A DNA stretch of 34,841 bases, from assembly GCA_016188005.1 (NCBI GenBank), contig JACPIQ010000114.1:1-34841 (forward strand). The letters are read 5' to 3'. Source of the DNA: Candidatus Rokuibacteriota bacterium (GTDB lineage Bacteria; Methylomirabilota; Methylomirabilia; Rokubacteriales; CSP1-6). Numbering within the stretch: position 1 is the first letter of the stretch; every line of letters starts with the position of its first letter. A model generated the notes under the pieces. That model searched no databases, was not told the origin of the DNA, and saw nothing but the letters and a program-made list of their open reading frames with translations. This document shows, piece by piece, positions 22,806 through 31,502 of the stretch. A program made the position numbers and the translations under genes.

Positions 22806-22821
22806 ACGAAACTCCTGTCAA
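22793..22821 (-). promoter_or_regulatory. Promoter of the AbiEi-like gene
   Basis: On the minus strand a perfect TTGACA (22816-22821) and TATCGT (22793-22798, 4 of 6) are separated by 17 nt. The -10 is interleaved with the palindromic operator. The surrounding about 90 nt are much richer in A and T than the rest of the window, including seven As at 22823-22829. Confidence 0.6.
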
Positions 22822-22878
22822 CAAAAAAAGTTGCGCGGGACCGGCTGAGACGAGTAGGTGGAACAGCGGGACGGTGTG

Positions 22879-23250
22879 CTAGAAGGCCTCTTCGATGTCG
22901 TCCATGGTCTCGTCGTCCAGCCCGAAGTAGTGCCCGACCTCGTGGATCACGACGTCCCGCACCAGGTCGGCCATCTCCTCCCGGTCGGCGCAGTCCTCCT
23001 CGATGGGGCCCTGGTAGATGTGGATGGTGTCGGGCAGGACATTGCCGTAGGAGGCGTCACGGTGGGTGAGGTCCACGCCCCGGTAGAGCCCGTAGAGGGT
23101 GTCCGGCGGGGCAATGCCCATCTCCTGCAGGGTGTCGTCGTCGGCCCAGTCCTCGACCACCACGGCGATGTTGGCCATCTTCTCGCGGAAGGGGCGCGGG
23201 AGCTTGCGGAGGGCGGAGGCCACCAACCTCTCGAACGCGGCGCGGGTCAT
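22879..23250 (-). CDS. Small zincin-like metallopeptidase family protein
   Basis: A 123-residue cytoplasmic protein of the minimal zincin family (Zincin_1, formerly DUF1025). The HEVGH zinc motif is at 103-107, followed by FGLDDE, which gives the HExxHxxGLDD pattern; a conserved LYGLYRGV-x-LTHR segment is at about 52-64 and PDTIHIYQGPI at about 73-83. Members are presumed zinc peptidases of unknown substrate. The ATG at 23250 follows AGGGAG closely; a GTG one codon earlier is an alternative. It lies 72 nt after rel on the same strand and may be co-transcribed. Confidence 0.85.
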   Translation of the reverse strand: MTRAAFERLVASALRKLPRPFREKMANIAVVVEDWADDDTLQEMGIAPPDTLYGLYRGVDLTHRDASYGNVLPDTIHIYQGPIEEDCADREEMADLVRDVVIHEVGHYFGLDDETMDDIEEAF

Positions 23251-23322
23251 CACTCCCTGAGTCGGGGCGACGTCCCCTGCTCCGGCGCGGGCAGCACGTC
23301 GAGCAACGCGGCGGGCAGCCCG

Positions 23323-25470
23323 CTACAGGCCGCGGACCCGCTCCACATTGATGACGTCCCTCACCTCGCGGATGGCCTGCATGATAGCCTGCAGCTGGCG
23401 GAGGTCGTCGACCTCGACCACGAAGTGGTTGATGCCCTTGCGGTCCTCGGTCACGACGATGTCGGCCTTCGTGATGTTCCCCTGGCGCGAGGAGATCGCC
23501 GTGGTGATCTCCGCCAGGAGCCCGGGGCGGTCCCGGCCGATGTGGACGGCGATCCCCACGGGCCGCTTGGTCGGCGAGCCGTCCTCCCACTCCACGGCCA
23601 CGAGGCGCTCCCGGTCGAGCACGTTCTTCACCACGGTCAGGCAGTCGCGGGCGTGCACCGTGAGCCCGCGCCCGCGGGTGATGAAGCCCACGATGCCGTC
23701 GCCCGGCACCGGCGAGCAGCACTTGCCGAAGCGTACCAGGAGGTCGTCCACGCCCCGGATGCGGACTGCGCCGTCGGCCCGCTTCGCCGGCTTCTGGGCG
23801 CGCGGCTCCTCGCGCCTCTCGGCGTCGTGCACGGCCGCCGGGGCGAGCTTGCCCAGCACCTGCTGGACGGAGGTCTTGCCGTAGCCCATGGAGGCCAGCA
23901 AGTCGTCCGGGGTGGGGAATCCCAGCTCGGTGATCAGCCGCCGCATCTCGTCCGAGGCGAGCAGCGCGGCGGGCGACAGGCGGAACTTCTTGGCCTCCCG
24001 CTCGAAGAGCTCGCGCCCGAGCGCCAGGGAACGGGTGCGCTCCTCGGTCTTGAGCCACTGGTTGATCTTGGCCCGCGCCCGGTTGGACTTGACGATCTTG
24101 AGCCAGTCCCGGCTCGGGTGCTGGGCGGGCGAGGTGATCACCTCGACGATGTCCCCCTGCCGGAGCGTGTAACGGAGGGGGACCAGCTTGCCGTTCACCT
24201 TGGCGCCGACGCAGTGATTCCCCACGTCGGTGTGGACGGTGTAGGCGAAGTCGATGGGGGTGGAGCCCTCGGGGAGCGCCTTGACGTCCCCCTTGGGGGT
24301 GAAGACGTAGACCTCGTCGGGAAAGAGGTCGAGTCGCACGGAATCCATGAACTCCTGCGGATCCTTGACCTCGCTCTGCGACTCCATGAGCTGGCGGAGC
24401 CACGTGAAGGCGTCGTCGAACCGGTCGCGCTCGCTCCGCTTCTCCTTGTACAGCCAGTGGGCGGCGATGCCCTCCTCCGCGATCCGGTGCATGTCCCACG
24501 TCCGGATCTGGATCTCCACCGGATCCCCCTTGGGGCCGATCACCGTCGTGTGCAGGGACTGGTACATGTTGACCTTGGGCATCGCGATGAAGTCCTTGAA
24601 GCGGCCCGGCACGGGTTTCCAGAGGGAGTGGATCACGCCGAGCGCGCCGTAGCAGTCGCGCACGCTCTTGACGATGACGCGGACGGCGGTCAGGTCGTAG
24701 ATCTCGTCGAACTCGCGCCCGCCCTCGTGCATCTTCTTCCAGATGGAGTAGAAGTGCTTGGGCCGGCCGCTGATTCGCGCCTCGATGCCCACCTCCCCGA
24801 GCTTCTGCTGGAGGAAGGCGATGACCTGGTTGATCTCGTCCTCGCGCTCGAGGCGGCGCTTGGCCACCCGCCGCATGAGATCCTGGTAGTCCTCCGGGTT
24901 GAGCGCCCGGAGCGCCAGGTCCTCCAGCTCGGCCTTCACCTTGGCCATGCCGAGCCGGTGGGCCAGCGGGGCATAGATGTCGAGCGTCTCCTGGGCGACC
25001 TTCCGCGCCTTGTCGGGCGGCAGGTAGCCGAGGGTGCGCATGTTGTGGAGCCGGTCCGCGAGCTTGATCATCAGGACGCGCAGGTCGCGGGCCATGGCGA
25101 CCAGCATCTTGCGGAAGTTCTCGGCCTGGCGCTCCTCGCGCGAGGAGAAGGCCAGCTTGCCGATCTTGCTGACGCCGTCCACCAGGTCGGCGATCTCGTG
25201 GCCGAACTCCCGCTCGAGCTCCGGCTTGGTGGTCTGGGTGTCCTCCAGGACGTCGTGGAGCAGGCCCGCTGTCACGGTGGTCACGTCCATCTTGAAGGCG
25301 ACCAGGAGCCCAGCGACTTCGAGGGGATGAGAGAGGTACGGCTCCCCGGAGGCCCGCTGCTGCCCCCTGTGGGACTGCTCCGAGAAGCGGTAGGCGCGGG
25401 TGACCAGGTCCAGGTCGGCCCCTGGCTGGTACTTCGGGATCTCCTCGATCAGCCTCTCAAGCGCGGTCAA
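23323..25470 (-). CDS. rel: Bifunctional (p)ppGpp synthetase/hydrolase, Rel/SpoT family
   Basis: A 715-residue stringent-response enzyme that makes and degrades (p)ppGpp. The N-terminal HD hydrolase domain is intact (HDVLEDT, with H72-D73 and E76-D77; ADRLHNMRTL at about 138-147). The synthetase domain has GRPKHFYSIWKKM, EFDEIYDLTAVRV (253-265) and RFKD (290-293), the positively charged loop typical of bifunctional Rel rather than RelA. The TGS domain follows (VYVFTPKGDVKALPEGSTPIDFAY), then the CC motif (FGKCCSPVPGDGI) and a C-terminal ACT domain. The start is TTG with GGGGGA upstream. It is placed 42 nt after secF in the same direction. Confidence 0.94.
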   Translation of the reverse strand: MTALERLIEEIPKYQPGADLDLVTRAYRFSEQSHRGQQRASGEPYLSHPLEVAGLLVAFKMDVTTVTAGLLHDVLEDTQTTKPELEREFGHEIADLVDGVSKIGKLAFSSREERQAENFRKMLVAMARDLRVLMIKLADRLHNMRTLGYLPPDKARKVAQETLDIYAPLAHRLGMAKVKAELEDLALRALNPEDYQDLMRRVAKRRLEREDEINQVIAFLQQKLGEVGIEARISGRPKHFYSIWKKMHEGGREFDEIYDLTAVRVIVKSVRDCYGALGVIHSLWKPVPGRFKDFIAMPKVNMYQSLHTTVIGPKGDPVEIQIRTWDMHRIAEEGIAAHWLYKEKRSERDRFDDAFTWLRQLMESQSEVKDPQEFMDSVRLDLFPDEVYVFTPKGDVKALPEGSTPIDFAYTVHTDVGNHCVGAKVNGKLVPLRYTLRQGDIVEVITSPAQHPSRDWLKIVKSNRARAKINQWLKTEERTRSLALGRELFEREAKKFRLSPAALLASDEMRRLITELGFPTPDDLLASMGYGKTSVQQVLGKLAPAAVHDAERREEPRAQKPAKRADGAVRIRGVDDLLVRFGKCCSPVPGDGIVGFITRGRGLTVHARDCLTVVKNVLDRERLVAVEWEDGSPTKRPVGIAVHIGRDRPGLLAEITTAISSRQGNITKADIVVTEDRKGINHFVVEVDDLRQLQAIMQAIREVRDVINVERVRGL

Positions 25471-25512
25471 CCCAAGTCCCCCTCAGGTTGACCTAGAATT
25501 TTGCCACTGAAA

Positions 25513-26451
25513 TCAGGCTTTTGCTACGAGTTTCTTCCTCGCCCGCCAGCGTCCCTCCATCCACCCTGTCCAGTCCACGATGAGGGAGCCGGCGATGTAG
25601 ACGGTGGAGTAAGTCCCGGTGATGACCCCCACCGTGAGGACGAAGGCCAGATCTTCCAGCACCTTGCCCCCGAAGAGGTACAGCACGACCGTCGAGAAGA
25701 ACGTGGTCAGGGCGGTGAGCACGGTGCGCGAGAGCGTCTGGTTGATCGCGGCGTTGATCTGGTTGGCGAAGGGCTGGCCCTTGCGCAGCCCCTTGCCCCG
25801 GTTCTCCCGGACCCGGTCATAGGCCACGATGGTGTCATTGACGGAATACCCGATGATCGTGAGCAGGCCGGCCAGCAAGGGCAGCGACAGCTCGCGGTTG
25901 GTCAGCGACATGGCGCCCAGGCAGACCAGCACGTCGTGGACGATGGCCGCGATGGACGCGAACCCGCCCTTGAGGTCGAAGCGGATGGCGACGTAGATCA
26001 GGATGCCGGCCATGCTCCAGAGCACGGCGTAGAGCGCCTGCACCTGCAGGTCGCGCCCCACCTGCGGGCCCACGAACTCGACCCGCCGGATCTCGGCCTT
26101 GCCGAGCGCCTGGTCGGCGGCCAGCGCCTCCTGCACCCGGCGCGTCACCGCCTCGGCGGAGGTCTCGGCCAGGGGGAGGCGCAGGATGAACTCGCGGGGA
26201 TCGCCGAACTCCTGGATGACGCTCTCGCCCATCTGGATCCGCTCGAGGCTCGTGCGGATCCGCTCCACGGGCACGGCCCGCTCGAAGCGCACCTGGATGA
26301 GGGTGCCGCCGGAGAAGTCGATGCCGTAGCGGAGGCCGCCCTTGGCCACCATGGAGCCCAGCCCGATGAGGATGAACACCACGGAGGCCAGGTAGGCCCA
26401 GCGCCGCTTGCCGATGAAGTCGAACCGCGGATCGACGAAGATCTGGAACAT
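25513..26451 (-). CDS. secF: Protein translocase subunit SecF
   Basis: A 312-residue inner-membrane protein that works with SecD and YajC to aid protein export using the proton gradient. It has a short N-terminus with FDFIGKRRW, a first membrane helix, then YGIDFSGGTLIQVRF (about 46-60) of the periplasmic domain, and five C-terminal helices including GYSVNDTIVAYDRVRENRG (about 203-221). Length is typical. It starts 12 nt after secD. Confidence 0.95.
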   Translation of the reverse strand: MFQIFVDPRFDFIGKRRWAYLASVVFILIGLGSMVAKGGLRYGIDFSGGTLIQVRFERAVPVERIRTSLERIQMGESVIQEFGDPREFILRLPLAETSAEAVTRRVQEALAADQALGKAEIRRVEFVGPQVGRDLQVQALYAVLWSMAGILIYVAIRFDLKGGFASIAAIVHDVLVCLGAMSLTNRELSLPLLAGLLTIIGYSVNDTIVAYDRVRENRGKGLRKGQPFANQINAAINQTLSRTVLTALTTFFSTVVLYLFGGKVLEDLAFVLTVGVITGTYSTVYIAGSLIVDWTGWMEGRWRARKKLVAKA

Positions 26452-26463
26452 GCCTGTCCCCGG

Positions 26464-28077
26464 TCAGATGGAGACCGACACGACCTTGCGGGAGGCCGTG
26501 TAGATCAGGTCGAAGAGCAGCCGCGTGAAGAACACGGCCGTGAACAGGCTCGCCAGGATGCCGATCATCAGGGACACGGCGAAGCCCTTCACCGGGCCGG
26601 TGCCGAACTGGTAGAGGATGAGGCCGGACACCAGCACCGTCACGTGGGTGTCCACCACGGTCTTGAAGGCCCGGGAGAAGCCAGCGTCGATGGCGGAGCG
26701 CACCGTCTTGCCGCTGCGCAGCTCCTCCCGGATCCGCTCGAAGATGAGGATGTTGGTATCCACGGCCATGCCCACGGTGAGCGCGATACCGGCGATGCCT
26801 GGCAGCGTGAGCGTGGCGTGGAAGCCGGCCATGACCGCCATGAGCACCAGCAGGTTCAGCCCGAGCGCGACGTTGGCGATCAGCCCCGACAGCCGGTAGT
26901 ACACGAGCATGAACAGGCAGACCAGCGCCGTGGAGGCCAGGATGGCGATGATGCCCTGCCGGATGGAGTCGGCGCCGAGGGACGGCCCCACCGTGCGCTC
27001 CTCGAGCACCTGGACCGGCGCCGGCAGCGCGCCCGCCCGGAGCACGATGGCCAGGTCCGTCGCCTCCTCCGTCGTGAAGCCCCCCGTGATCTGCGCCTGT
27101 CCGGAGGGGATCCGCTCCCGGATCACCGGCGCCGAGTGCACGCTGCCGTCGAGGATGATGGCCAGGCGCTTGTTGACGTTGGCCTCGGTCAGCTCGGCGA
27201 AGGCCCGGGCCCCCGCCGCATTGAACTCCACCGAGACGTACGGCTCGCTGGTGGTCTGGTCGATGGAGACCCGGGCCGTCGAGAGATCGGCGCCCGTGAG
27301 CAGCGTCTTCTTCTGGATCACGAAGGGGACGCGACGCTCCTGCCGGGTCTCCTTGTCCACGTGCTTCTGGTAGAGGACCTCGGAGCCCTCGGGCAGCTTC
27401 CCGGCAAGAGCCTCCTCCACCGAGGTGCGCTCGTCGAGCAGCTTGAACTCCAGCAGCGCCGTCTTCCCGATCAACGCCTTGGCCCGCTCGGGATCCTGGA
27501 CGCCGGGGAGCTGGATGAGGATCCGGTTCTCGCCCTGCTGCTGGATCGAGGGCTCCGCGACGCCGAACTGGTCCACGCGGTTCCGGATGGTCTCGAGCCC
27601 CTGGCGCACCGCCAGGTCGCGCAGCGCGGTGCCCTCCCTGGCCCGCAGCGCGAGGACCACGCGGCCAGCGGCCTGATCGGTCTCCTTGGTCTCGAACATC
27701 GGCAGCTCGCCGAAGGTGGGCTGGGCGGCGGCCCAGGTCGCGGGCGAGAGCAGCTCCACCACGAGCTCCGTGGTCCCGCGGCGCCGGATGTCCTTGACGG
27801 CGATGCCCTTCCGCTCGAGAGAGGCCCGGATCCCGCTCCCGGCGCGCTCCACCTGCGCCTCGATCGCCTTGTCGAGATCCACGCCGAGGACGAGGTGGAT
27901 CCCGCCCTGGAGGTCGAGCCCGAGGTTCAGCGTGGACGGGAGGATCCCGGCGCGGCGCGCCTGCGCGGCCGGCCCGTAGAGGTACGCCCGCGCGAAGGGG
28001 GGCGGGTAGAGGTAGAGGAGGGACGCGACGAAGACGGTGGCGACGATGCCGATGCGGAGCCAGAGATGCCGCCGCAT
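26464..28077 (-). CDS. secD: Protein translocase subunit SecD
   Basis: A 537-residue partner of SecF. The first helix is at about 8-24, followed by LGLDLQGGIHLVLGVDLD (about 49-66), the P1 periplasmic domain with IRNRVDQFGVAEPSIQQQG, and six helices at the C-terminus with ALTVGMAVDTNILIFERIREEL. The ATG overlaps the yajC stop by one base (TGATG). Only the part from 28077 is coding: the longer open frame upstream runs antisense-like through yajC and tgt. Confidence 0.95.
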   Translation of the reverse strand: MRRHLWLRIGIVATVFVASLLYLYPPPFARAYLYGPAAQARRAGILPSTLNLGLDLQGGIHLVLGVDLDKAIEAQVERAGSGIRASLERKGIAVKDIRRRGTTELVVELLSPATWAAAQPTFGELPMFETKETDQAAGRVVLALRAREGTALRDLAVRQGLETIRNRVDQFGVAEPSIQQQGENRILIQLPGVQDPERAKALIGKTALLEFKLLDERTSVEEALAGKLPEGSEVLYQKHVDKETRQERRVPFVIQKKTLLTGADLSTARVSIDQTTSEPYVSVEFNAAGARAFAELTEANVNKRLAIILDGSVHSAPVIRERIPSGQAQITGGFTTEEATDLAIVLRAGALPAPVQVLEERTVGPSLGADSIRQGIIAILASTALVCLFMLVYYRLSGLIANVALGLNLLVLMAVMAGFHATLTLPGIAGIALTVGMAVDTNILIFERIREELRSGKTVRSAIDAGFSRAFKTVVDTHVTVLVSGLILYQFGTGPVKGFAVSLMIGILASLFTAVFFTRLLFDLIYTASRKVVSVSI

Positions 28078-28412
28078 CAGGCGGCGCCCTCCTTCTCTCC
28101 GGCGGCCGGCACGATGCGGCCGATGGCCGCCCGGTCGAACTGGAGCTTGACCTGGTCGGACACCTTGAGCGTCACCGTGTGCTCGTCGAGGCCCACGACC
28201 GTGCCGTGCATCCCGCTCGAGGTCACGACCCGGTCGCCCTTCTTGACGGCCCGCAGCAGAGCCTCCCGCTCCCGCTTCTGCTTCTGCTGCGGGCGGATGA
28301 GGAGGAAGTAGAAGATCGCGAAGATGGCCGCGAAGAAGACGACCTGAGTCGCCACCGAGCCGGCGCCGCCGCCACCCGGGGACTGTCCCATCGCATACGC
28401 CAGGTCCACCAT
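28077..28412 (-). CDS. yajC: Preprotein translocase accessory subunit YajC
   Basis: A 111-residue single-span membrane protein. The helix VVFFAAIFAIFYFLLIRPQQKQKRER (about 24-49) with the conserved RPQQK signature is followed by a small cytoplasmic domain containing GDRVVTSSGMHGTV. It joins SecDF in the holo-translocon. It starts 6 nt after tgt and overlaps secD, the standard queA-tgt-yajC-secD-secF order. Confidence 0.95.
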   Translation of the reverse strand: MVDLAYAMGQSPGGGGAGSVATQVVFFAAIFAIFYFLLIRPQQKQKREREALLRAVKKGDRVVTSSGMHGTVVGLDEHTVTLKVSDQVKLQFDRAAIGRIVPAAGEKEGAA

Positions 28413-28418
28413 AGAGCC

Positions 28419-29576
28419 TCAGGCCTCCGTGTCTGTCGTGCTGTCCGACGAACCGCCCCCGGATTCTACCCCATAACGGCCCAGAAACCGAGAGCGGAAT
28501 GCCCCGAACTCGCCTGCGGCGAGCGCCCGGCGCATGGCCGCCATGAGCCCGAGATAGAACGTCACGTTGTGGAGCGAGAGGAGCCTGTAGGCGAGCAGCT
28601 CGCGCGCCACAAAGAGGTGGCGGAGGTACGCGCGCGAGAAGCCGCGGCAGCCCTCGCATGGGCACGCGGCCTCCAGCGGCGCGGGATCGCGCGCGTAACG
28701 GGCATGCGTGATGGTGAGGGGCCCGTCGGCGGTGAAGACCTGGCCGTTGCGCGCGTTGCGCGTGGGCAGGACGCAGTCGAAGAGGTCCACGCCCCGCGCG
28801 ACGGCTTCGACCAGGTCCGCGGGCTTGCCCACGCCCATCAGGTATCGCGGCCGAGCGGCGGGCAGGAGCCCGGCCACGAGCGCGGCGATCTCGTACATCC
28901 GTTCGGTCGGCTCGCCGACGGCCAGCCCGCCGATGGCGTAGCCGTCGAGCCCGAAGGCCACGGTGGCTTCCGCGGAGCGCCGCCTGAGGTCGTCGAAGGT
29001 GCCGCCCTGCACGATGCCGAAGAGCGCCTGGCTGCCGTTCCCCTCGCGATGGGCCGCGACAGAGCGGGCCAGCCAGCGCAGGGTGAGTCCGAGGGACTGC
29101 TCGGTGGCGGCGGCGGTGGCGGGCTGGGCGAGACACTCGTCGAGCGGGTGGATGATGTCGACCCCGAGCGCCTGCTGGATCTCGATGCAGCGCTCGGGGG
29201 AAAGGGCGCGGAGGGAGCCATCGATGTGCGAGCGAAACTCGACGCCCGCTTCGCTGACCTTCCGGAGCTTGCTGAGGCTCCAGACCTGGAAGCCGCCCGA
29301 GTCGGTGAGGATCGGCCCGTCCCAGCCCATGAAGCGGTGGAGCCCCCCCAGTTCGCGCACGGTCTCGGGTCCCGGCCGCAGGAAGAGATGGTAGGTGTTG
29401 GAGAGGACGATCTGCGCGCCCGCGGCGCGGAGATCCGTGGGCGAGAGGCTCTTGACACTGCCCTGGGTGGCCACGGGCATGAAGGCGGGTGTCTCGATGG
29501 GGCCCCGCGCGGTGCGGATCCTGCCGAGACGAGCCGCGCCTTCGGTCCGGAGCAGCGCGAACTCGATCGCCGCCAT
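28419..29576 (-). CDS. tgt: tRNA-guanine transglycosylase (queuine tRNA-ribosyltransferase)
   Basis: A 385-residue TIM-barrel enzyme that swaps guanine 34 for preQ1 in tRNAs with GUN anticodons. Visible motifs are TPAFMPVATQGSVK (29-42), the general acid/base region LTDSGGFQVWSL (Asp92), GGLAVGE, and the nucleophile block DLFDCVLPTRNARNG. Zinc ligands are in CPCEGC followed by a histidine at AYLRH. Its ATG directly abuts the queA stop codon, indicating coupling with the next step of queuosine synthesis. Confidence 0.95.
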   Translation of the reverse strand: MAAIEFALLRTEGAARLGRIRTARGPIETPAFMPVATQGSVKSLSPTDLRAAGAQIVLSNTYHLFLRPGPETVRELGGLHRFMGWDGPILTDSGGFQVWSLSKLRKVSEAGVEFRSHIDGSLRALSPERCIEIQQALGVDIIHPLDECLAQPATAAATEQSLGLTLRWLARSVAAHREGNGSQALFGIVQGGTFDDLRRRSAEATVAFGLDGYAIGGLAVGEPTERMYEIAALVAGLLPAARPRYLMGVGKPADLVEAVARGVDLFDCVLPTRNARNGQVFTADGPLTITHARYARDPAPLEAACPCEGCRGFSRAYLRHLFVARELLAYRLLSLHNVTFYLGLMAAMRRALAAGEFGAFRSRFLGRYGVESGGGSSDSTTDTEA

Positions 29577-30617
29577 CTACTGGATGAGCATCGCGTCGCC
29601 GTAGGAGTAGAAGCGGTAGCGCGCCTCGACGGCGTGGGCGTAGGCGGCGAGCATCAGCTCCCGGCCCGCGAAGGCCGACACCAGGACGAGCAGCGTGGAG
29701 CGCGGCAGGTGGAAGTTGGTGACGAGAGCGTCCACGATGCGGAAGCGATGGCCGGGCCGGACGAAGAGGTCAGCCGCCCCCGTCCCCGCCCGGACGCCTC
29801 CCCCCGCCTCGGCGGCCCACTCCAGCGAGCGCGTCGTCGTGGTGCCGACGGCCACCACGAGCCGGCCGTCGGCCTTCGCGCGGCTGACGGCCTCGGCGGT
29901 CTCAGCGGGGATCGTCACCCGCTCCGCCTCCAGCCGGTGCTCCTCGACGGTGTGGCCCACGAGGGGCCTGAAGGTCGCCGGGCCCACGTGGAGCGTGACG
30001 GCGTGGATCTCGACGCTCCGGGCCCGCAGCCGCTCGATCAGCGCCGGCGTGAAGTGCAGCCCCGCGGTGGGGGCCGCCACCGACCCCGGATCGCGCGCGT
30101 AGACGGTCTGGTAGCGCTGCCAGTCCTCGGGCTTCGGCGAGGCGTGACGCGCGATGTACGGCGGCAGCGGGGGCAGCCCGTGGCGCTCGAGGAGGTCCAG
30201 CACCGGGCCCGGAGCGTCGATGTCCAGCACGCGGGTGCCCTGCCCCGTCCGCCCGAGGACCACGGCGCGCGCCGCGCCCCCCGCCAGCTCGAGCCTCACG
30301 CCCGGTCGACAGCGGCGGCCGGGACGGACCATGGCCTCCCAGCGACCTTCCGCCTGTTCGCGCAGCAACAGCAGCTCCACGGCACGGCCGTCGTTGGCGA
30401 GCGTGCCCAGGAGCCGGGCGGGGATCACCCGGCTGTCGTTCCAGACGAGGCAGTCGCCGGGGCGCAGGAGATCGGGTAGCTCGCGAAAGCTGCGGTCCTC
30501 CCAGCGCCCGCTCGCACGGGTGACGCTCAGGAGGCGGGAGGCGTCGCGCGGCGAGACCGGTTCCTGGGCGATCAGCTCGGGTCGCAGGGGGTAGTCGAAG
30601 AGCGAGGCGTCCGTCAC
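29577..30617 (-). CDS. queA: S-adenosylmethionine:tRNA ribosyltransferase-isomerase
   Basis: A 346-residue enzyme that converts preQ1-tRNA to epoxyqueuosine-tRNA using SAM. It begins VTDASLFDYPLRPELIAQEP, followed by SRLL, the VWNDSRVIPARL block, PLPPYI, and the strongly conserved GSVAAPTAGLHFTPALIERL and LHVGPATFRPL. GTG 30617 gives the canonical N-terminus; the longer frame upstream is not coding. The stop is immediately followed by the tgt ATG. It heads the queA-tgt-yajC-secD-secF block, probably transcribed from further upstream. Confidence 0.95.
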   Translation of the reverse strand: MTDASLFDYPLRPELIAQEPVSPRDASRLLSVTRASGRWEDRSFRELPDLLRPGDCLVWNDSRVIPARLLGTLANDGRAVELLLLREQAEGRWEAMVRPGRRCRPGVRLELAGGAARAVVLGRTGQGTRVLDIDAPGPVLDLLERHGLPPLPPYIARHASPKPEDWQRYQTVYARDPGSVAAPTAGLHFTPALIERLRARSVEIHAVTLHVGPATFRPLVGHTVEEHRLEAERVTIPAETAEAVSRAKADGRLVVAVGTTTTRSLEWAAEAGGGVRAGTGAADLFVRPGHRFRIVDALVTNFHLPRSTLLVLVSAFAGRELMLAAYAHAVEARYRFYSYGDAMLIQ

Positions 30618-30636
30618 GGCAAGACCCCGGGCGCGC

Positions 30637-31020
30637 CTATGCGGACGCGGCGGCCCGGCGCGAGGCGGAGGCCGAGAGCGCCGGCAGCACCGCGAGCTGC
30701 CGCGAGGCCTCCGGCGTGAAGCGGAGCAGGCAGCGGAAGGCCGCCACATGCGCGGCGGCATCGCTCTCCGGCGCCACGTAGAGGGCGGCGATCAGGTCCC
30801 GCCACCGGAGCAGCTCCCGTCTCAGGGGGCGGCGCGCCTGCACCTGGATGGTCAGGTCCGCGAGCTCGAGCACGCGCTCGTACGAGTGCTGCAGCCGCCC
30901 CCGGTCTCGCGCCTCCACGAGCTTCCCCGCCCGGTTCATCTCGTTCCCGATCATGAGCACCTGCTGGTCGAGCGAGAACGCCGCCCACCGCTCGGGCGTC
31001 AGCGAGGCGTGCTGCGCCAC
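30637..31020 (-). CDS. Small helical protein of unknown function, partner of DUF5674 gene
   Basis: A 127-residue protein predicted to be mostly helical, with no signal peptide. The most distinctive part is the N-terminal about 60 residues (TPERWAAFSLDQQVLMIGNEMNRA, then a basic stretch and YERVLELADLTIQV). That layout looks like a small conserved four-helix family I have no name for. It starts with GTG one base after the stop of the DUF5674 gene, so the two are translationally coupled. The C-terminus is Ala/Ser/Arg-rich and poorly conserved in look. Confidence 0.7.
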   Translation of the reverse strand: MAQHASLTPERWAAFSLDQQVLMIGNEMNRAGKLVEARDRGRLQHSYERVLELADLTIQVQARRPLRRELLRWRDLIAALYVAPESDAAAHVAAFRCLLRFTPEASRQLAVLPALSASASRRAAASA

Positions 31021-31021
31021 C

Positions 31022-31393
31022 TCAGAGGTCCTCCCCCTCGCCGATCAGCGCGAACGTCAACTCGCGGATCCGCTCCCGCACCCCTTCGTCCTGCACTTCC
31101 ATGCCGGGGTTCCCTCGCGAAGGCCGGATGTTGATGAGCGACGTGAACTCAATGCAGCCGTCGCGTCGCCGCCCCGGGTAGTAGTTGGCGCCCCACAGGT
31201 CGCCTTGGCGACTGTCCGCCTCCAGGAGCAGCTGCTCGGCGTCGGCGTGCAGCTCGCCGCCGATGGCGACGACCCCTCGTTCCACGTCCGCCACGTACTT
31301 GATCATATCGCCGAAGAGCCGGGCGAGGCGGATGAGCTCCGCGCGTTCGATCCTGCGCGTGAGCACGAGGATCCGGGCAGGCTCGCTCTCCAT
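31022..31393 (-). CDS. DUF5674 family protein
   Basis: A 123-residue protein matching the DUF5674 family by its core: LARLFGDMIKYVADVERGVVAIG, then GELHADAEQLLLEADS (about 44-59), LWGANYYP, and IEFTSLINIRPSRGNPG (about 80-96). The family function is unknown; it is small, soluble and widespread, often beside another small helical gene as here. It is the first gene of the minus-strand block that leads into queA. A TATAAC hexamer at 31404-31409 lies very close to the ATG, so the transcript may have almost no leader. Confidence 0.82.
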   Translation of the reverse strand: MESEPARILVLTRRIERAELIRLARLFGDMIKYVADVERGVVAIGGELHADAEQLLLEADSRQGDLWGANYYPGRRRDGCIEFTSLINIRPSRGNPGMEVQDEGVRERIRELTFALIGEGEDL

Positions 31394-31502
31394 GGTCTCG
31401 TCGGTTATACCGCAAGAGGGCCTCCGGGAGACAGCCGGTTTGGCTTGTCAGGCGCGGGGCACTTGCGACAAGATATCGCCTAGTCCCGGGGGGGGTGACT
31501 CG
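31394..31502. promoter_or_regulatory. Divergent control region between DUF5674 and the SDR gene
   Basis: This 109-nt region separates two divergent operons. On the minus strand TATAAC (31404-31409) is a good -10 candidate without a clear -35. On the plus strand TTGTCA (31445-31450) is a possible -35 with only a poor -10 17-18 nt later. CTTGTC (31444-31449) and GACAAG (31467-31472) form a 6-bp inverted repeat 17 nt apart that could be an operator. The SDR Shine-Dalgarno, GGGGGGGTGA, ends 3 nt before its ATG's flanking CTCG. Confidence 0.3.

Noticed and set aside
22879-23250. Toxin partner for the AbiEi-like protein
   Set aside because: The neighbouring gene is a minimal zincin (HEVGH) with its own conserved context and lies upstream, not in the AbiEii position; it has no nucleotidyltransferase motif.
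22858-28311. Two long plus-strand open frames opposite rel and secD-secF
   Set aside because: Rich in Val, Asp, Leu, His and Gly with no domain structure; the minus strand encodes unmistakable Rel, SecF and SecD.
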